Positions 9,342 to 12,657 of a stretch of DNA of 12,657 bases are shown piece after piece; the first letter of the stretch is position 1, and each line of letters opens with the position of its first letter. The stretch spans positions 1-12,657 of the forward strand of contig CADWAF010004235.1 in NCBI GenBank assembly GCA_902984215.1, in the 5' to 3' direction. Under the pieces are notes generated by a model. It searched no databases and was not told the origin of the DNA. It saw only the letters and a program-made list of their open reading frames with translations. Source of the DNA: Willaertia magna. Lineage: Eukaryota; Heterolobosea; Eutetramitea; Acrasida; Naegleriidae. The position numbers were made by a program, and so were the translations under genes.

Positions 9342-9601
9342 TTTTAATTATAATGAAATTCGCATGTTTTATAACATTATCCTTTGAAATATGAAAATCC
9401 CTAAACCCGAGTGGCATCCCTTAACTTGTTTTGAGACATTTTTATGTTAAGATCGTTTGTAAAAAATGTCCAAATTTTCATAAAAGACGTTAAGTGTGCT
9501 TTGTAGGCTAGATAATGTTCTCTTTGTTTACATGTTAGGATTATTATTTATATTACAAATTATACAAAAATATAGTACATTACTTCATCGTTTCTATGAG
9601 T
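9342..9601. other. Intergenic spacer, no gene seen
   Basis: This 260-base AT-rich spacer lies between two minus-strand genes. It must hold the transporter promoter and the 3' UTR of the YrhK-like gene. I see no open frame of useful length, tRNA cloverleaf or repeat. Confidence 0.6.
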
Positions 9602-10639
9602 TTAACAGATATTTTTCTCCCTTGTTTTTTTAGCTAGCCTTCGGAGCCAGAAAATTCGATAAATAACAACACCAACCCATAAAATTATACTTGCTACTAT
9701 CCAACAAATATTACCTACTAATGATAAGTAAGAAATATGAAAAACAAAACAAGGAGCTCCTATAAAATATAAGAAACAACATAAAAAATTACAAATATAA
9801 TAAAATATAGAGATGAAGTAGAGAGCTGGATCGGAATGTCTTTTTTCGTTACTAAAGATGAGGAATAATATGGTTTGACAAATAGTTGAAAATAAATTAC
9901 AAACTGTACCAACGATCCATATACTTTCGGCAATTCGTTGGGTAGGAATCATATCATGATCACATATTACATAAATTATTGAACCTGCCATGAACGTCAG
10001 CCCTCCTACTAAATAGCTCATTGAAACTAATACTTCTACTATACATACGGCAACCTTAACCATAGCTTTATTTCGTAGTTTATTACTTTCCTTATCTTTA
10101 TTTGAATCAGGAGTGATATCTTCCTTTTGATTAGTTAGATTATTTACAACGTTAGAAATAAGGATGATATCAGTTATTATTTTGGATAAAGAAGCTATTA
10201 TACAAAACATTGAGCCAACTACGAAACACCAAGAAGCTGTTTTGTATAAAGCTACTTCATCTTTAAGGAAACAAACACATCCAACTAAGAACAAGGCATC
10301 TCCAATCATAAAAGAAAGATCCATTAGAAAGAGAAAAAATTCTTTTATGACCTTCTTATACAACTTTAAGTTATTGTTATTGGCGTTGATCTCATTAGTA
10401 TTTGTTATTGGGGACTGATTATTTATTGTTGATAGGGGCTTATTATTATCTAGTGACGTCGTATTACTAATAGTGGCCTGTTCTATTTGCTTTATTTCCT
10501 GCACAGAGAACGCTGAAGCCAACTCTGAGTACAGAGATGTCTTAGTTGAAGATAAGTCAAGGCCTTCACCCAAGGAAGATGTTGACGACGTAGTGCTAGA
10601 TGCAAGATCAGGAGTAAGTGGCGTGGTAGAGTCTTTCAT
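9602..10639 (-). CDS. Multi-pass membrane protein with three YrhK-like repeats
   Basis: The 345-residue protein has a Ser/Thr/Asn-rich soluble N-terminus (1-92) with no signal peptide, then about six membrane helices in three pairs. Each pair follows the YrhK-domain pattern: a helix, a Gly-rich FLVG-type turn, a short loop, and a second helix with a G-S/T motif. Pair 1 (about 97-160) has LFLVGCVCF and FVVGSMF. Pair 2 (about 197-262) has YLVGGLTFMAGSI and IWIVGTV. Pair 3 (about 274-330) has FIGAPCFVF and LVGNICWIVASI. Charged linkers at 164-193 and 263-272 separate them, and a basic tail ends the protein. YrhK domains usually occur as a single small unit in bacteria, with no firmly known function, so I assign no role. 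The repeat assignment is by eye. Confidence 0.82.
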   Translation of the reverse strand: MKDSTTPLTPDLASSTTSSTSSLGEGLDLSSTKTSLYSELASAFSVQEIKQIEQATISNTTSLDNNKPLSTINNQSPITNTNEINANNNNLKLYKKVIKEFFLFLMDLSFMIGDALFLVGCVCFLKDEVALYKTASWCFVVGSMFCIIASLSKIITDIILISNVVNNLTNQKEDITPDSNKDKESNKLRNKAMVKVAVCIVEVLVSMSYLVGGLTFMAGSIIYVICDHDMIPTQRIAESIWIVGTVCNLFSTICQTILFLIFSNEKRHSDPALYFISIFYYICNFLCCFLYFIGAPCFVFHISYLSLVGNICWIVASIILWVGVVIYRIFWLRRLAKKTREKNIC

Positions 10640-10935
10640 TCTTTTGATTTAAATATACGACACAATCATTTCGCCCTTCTTATAAGACCATAACAGTAAA
10701 AAGCATTTCGAAGGATAAAGATAAAAAGAAAGTTTCTGTTTGAGTAGGTTTGCTTTAAGATGAGTTAAAATTCTGACAGATGCCTTTCTCAAAAAGTAAT
10801 TAGATTTGAATTTTTGGTAAATTTACTGTTTTTTACTTTACTGGAATCTACAATAATTTGTCAACGCACATACTACAGAAGTTATATTTAGAATACATTT
10901 TAATGTGGAGAAAGAAGAAGAAATATTTTTATTAA
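10640..10935. other. Intergenic spacer, no gene seen
   Basis: These 296 bases hold the 3' UTR of the PDH gene and the promoter of the YrhK-repeat gene, both on the minus strand. The minus strand reads AATAAA at 10928-10933, three bases beyond the PDH stop, a possible but very close poly(A) signal. No RNA gene, repeat or convincing open frame is visible. Confidence 0.6.
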
Positions 10936-12435
10936 CTAAAGATGTACTGAGGAAGAAGAATATCCCTTTTGTCCTTGATCAATGTTATTCATATTGCTTT
11001 CATCAATTGGTTTCTTCTCTTTATCTGCCTCAAGTGTTTCACCAGATATTCTTCCTCTTACTTTATAGTAGTCATCCAAGTATACATGTCTAGCTAATTG
11101 TTCTTTCGGAGAAGATTTTACATAATTTTTCATTGCCAACTCAACCTCTTCTAGTACATCGCTTTTTGCTTTCTCTCTAACATCTTTTAGATCATTGATG
11201 CCTCGGATTAAACCTACTTGCTTTAATCTTCTTTCAAACAACTTAATAGGATCCTTCTTCTCCTTCTTTTCTTCGACTTCATTCATTGACCTGTAACTAG
11301 AACCGAATGCTGAATCGGTAGCACTGTGACCAACAAATCTAAACGTTTTAGCTTCAATAATTATTGGACCATATTGCTTGGCATATTCTCTTGAAATTCT
11401 GACAGCTTCCATTAAGGAAATTACGTCCATTCCATCTACTTTAATGCCTGGAATGTAATCCCCTCGTTTATAAAATTCAGTCGTTGAACTTGCTCTCTTA
11501 GCACTAGTTTTCATTCCATATTGATTATTTTCACAAAGATAAATTACAGGGAGTTTCCACATTTTAGCCATGTTAAAGGATTCATACACTTGTCCTTGCT
11601 ATTGTTTGGTCAACCATGGATAGAAAAGAATTAAGAATAATTATTACACAACATTTAAAAGATACTTACGTTAGCTGCACCATCACCGTATAAACAAAAA
11701 GCAACGTGATGCTCAGGTCTATTTTGTTCTAAATGTTTCTTTGCAAAGGCCAACCCTGTCCCTAAAGGAATTTCACTACCAACAATACCCCATCCTCCAT
11801 AAAAGTTATTCTCTGGGTTGTATAGATGCATACTACCACCTCTACCTTCTTGACTGCCATGTTGGGACCCTATTAATTCAGCCATAGTTTCCTCAATAGA
11901 ATTTCCTCTGATTAAGGAAAAAGGATGATCTCTATAGGCAGTAATTAGGGCATCTTCTAAAGATGTAGCAAATTTAAGAGCAGTAGCTATGGCTTCTTGT
12001 CCGATGTAAAGATGTAAAAAGCCACGGATTTTGAATTTATCTCTTTTATCTTTTATCTTTTAAAGCATCAAATATTTCACGATTTTCCTTTACTTCTTCT
12101 TCATTAAGGTCTTCAAATAGAGAGGCAGCGGCAAATTCGAAATTTCTTAACATATGCATTGTATAATAAATGTCAAATGCTTGTTGTCTAGTAAGTTGAA
12201 GGTACTCTGCATTTGTTAAATCAAAAGGTTCATCCCCATATTTGTATTTAATGGATGGTTTGTAAAAGGAGAAACTCTTCTTTCTGATTGGAAATGAAAA
12301 TAGTTCATTTTTCTTAGGTTGGTCAACTTTGTTTTCTGCTTTAAGAAAAGCACTTGAAACGAAATTTCTTTTGTTTTGAATTCTAAATGATTGAGGAAAG
12401 AAACTTTTCTTTGCTAATCTGCTTAAACTCTTCAT
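10936..12435 (-). CDS. PDHA1: Pyruvate dehydrogenase E1 component subunit alpha, mitochondrial (one intron; frame broken near 12048)
   Basis: E1 alpha and beta form the thiamine-diphosphate enzyme that decarboxylates pyruvate in the mitochondrial PDH complex. Coding parts are 12435-11670 and 11598-10936, about 473 residues if the break is discounted. Residues 1-32 are basic, hydroxylated and acid-free, a mitochondrial targeting peptide. Landmarks are MLRNFEFAAA, KIRGFLHLYIGQEA, ITAYRDH, GGSMHLY, YGGWGIVGSEIPLG, and the ThDP motif GDGAAN...ENNQYGM, which spans the intron. GGSMHLY and the flanking blocks favour PDH over branched-chain E1. The phosphorylation-loop GHS and SYR serines are present. 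Two oddities stand out. A 7-base tandem duplication at 12044-12062 shifts the frame, with the first frame stopping at 12046-12048. A helix insert of about 20 residues precedes KIRGF. No stop falls elsewhere, so it may be a recent variant, a tiny intron or recoding. Confidence 0.9.
11599..11669 (-). other. Spliceosomal intron in the PDH E1 alpha gene
   Basis: The minus strand reads GTAAGT at the 5' side and ends AACAATAG. Removal of these 71 bases joins GDGAAN to QGQVYE in phase 0. This reproduces the conserved GDGAANQGQ block of E1 alpha, which the intron splits in the middle of the ThDP motif. It is the only confident intron in the window. Confidence 0.92.
12044..12062 (-). repeat. 7-base tandem repeat at the PDH frame break
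   Basis: The plus strand reads ttttatc, ttttatc, then tttta. The upstream exon frame hits TAA inside it (12046-12048). The downstream conserved frame is open only from about 12 bases earlier. Removing one 7-base unit merges the two frames perfectly, giving a continuous basic loop (DKRDKF) into KIRGF. Confidence 0.8.
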
Positions 12436-12657
12436 ATTTATTTTCTTTTAATTTTACAAAAGTCGCCTTAATTTATTTAGGTATTTGCTTGTGTTTTATG
12501 CAATTTTAGCTTTTTATAAAAAGAATTTATTTTTACAACATAATCTAATCTGAAAGGTTTGAACAACAATTTACACATCCACAAATCCATATCGTAAATA
12601 AATCATAAATTACTGACAACATAATTATTGGCAATATAATAATTAATTTTGATGTAT

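Noticed and set aside
9366..9380. The 12-mer acattatccttt also occurs near 193
   Set aside because: A single short match in AT-rich DNA is expected by chance.
12062..12098. 37-base intron (GTAAAG to TTTAAAAG) that would also restore the PDH frame
   Set aside because: It is shorter than normal spliceosomal introns, lacks a GTAAGT donor and pyrimidine tract, and the tandem duplication explains the break more simply. Not excluded.
12545..12657. Minus-strand open frame of about 37 codons running off the right edge, hydrophobic and ending with several Cys
   Set aside because: It could be the end of an upstream gene, but T-rich DNA gives such frames by chance and there is no recognisable motif.

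Overview
The window looks like nuclear DNA from an AT-rich, gene-dense, intron-poor unicellular eukaryote. Long open frames use standard stops (TAA, TAG). Genes are separated by 7 to about 300 bases, and only one clear spliceosomal intron (71 bases) is visible. A mitochondrial pyruvate dehydrogenase subunit and a FANCI orthologue exclude bacteria and amitochondriate lineages. A Naegleria-like heterolobosean amoeba is my best guess, from gene style only.

Layout, left to right. (1) 258-719, minus: a small secreted cysteine-rich protein with two 8-Cys modules. (2) 971-1244, minus: a chimeric gene remnant in which the first 34 codons of ubiquitin run into a decayed copy of the 3' end of the neighbouring Cys-rich gene, joined at a 6-base microhomology. 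(3) 1495-5814, plus: an intronless FANCI orthologue, the DNA-crosslink-repair clamp subunit. (4) 5868-6758, minus: an unrecognised 296-residue protein. (5) 6869-7711, minus: a secreted trypsin-fold protein that has lost the catalytic Ser and Asp, so a predicted pseudoprotease. (6) 7719-9341, minus: an SLC45/plant-SUC-type sugar transporter whose stop lies 7 bases from the pseudoprotease start. (7) 9602-10639, minus: a membrane protein with three YrhK-like repeats. (8) 10936-12435, minus: mitochondrial pyruvate dehydrogenase E1 alpha with one intron and a 7-base tandem duplication that breaks the frame between two otherwise intact parts.

Five consecutive genes from 5868 to 12435 share the minus strand, but their functions do not suggest one pathway. 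The window reads as ordinary nuclear housekeeping and accessory genes, not a single system. The parts most worth a second look are the ubiquitin chimera, the pseudoprotease, the broken PDH frame and the altered regulatory segment of FANCI.
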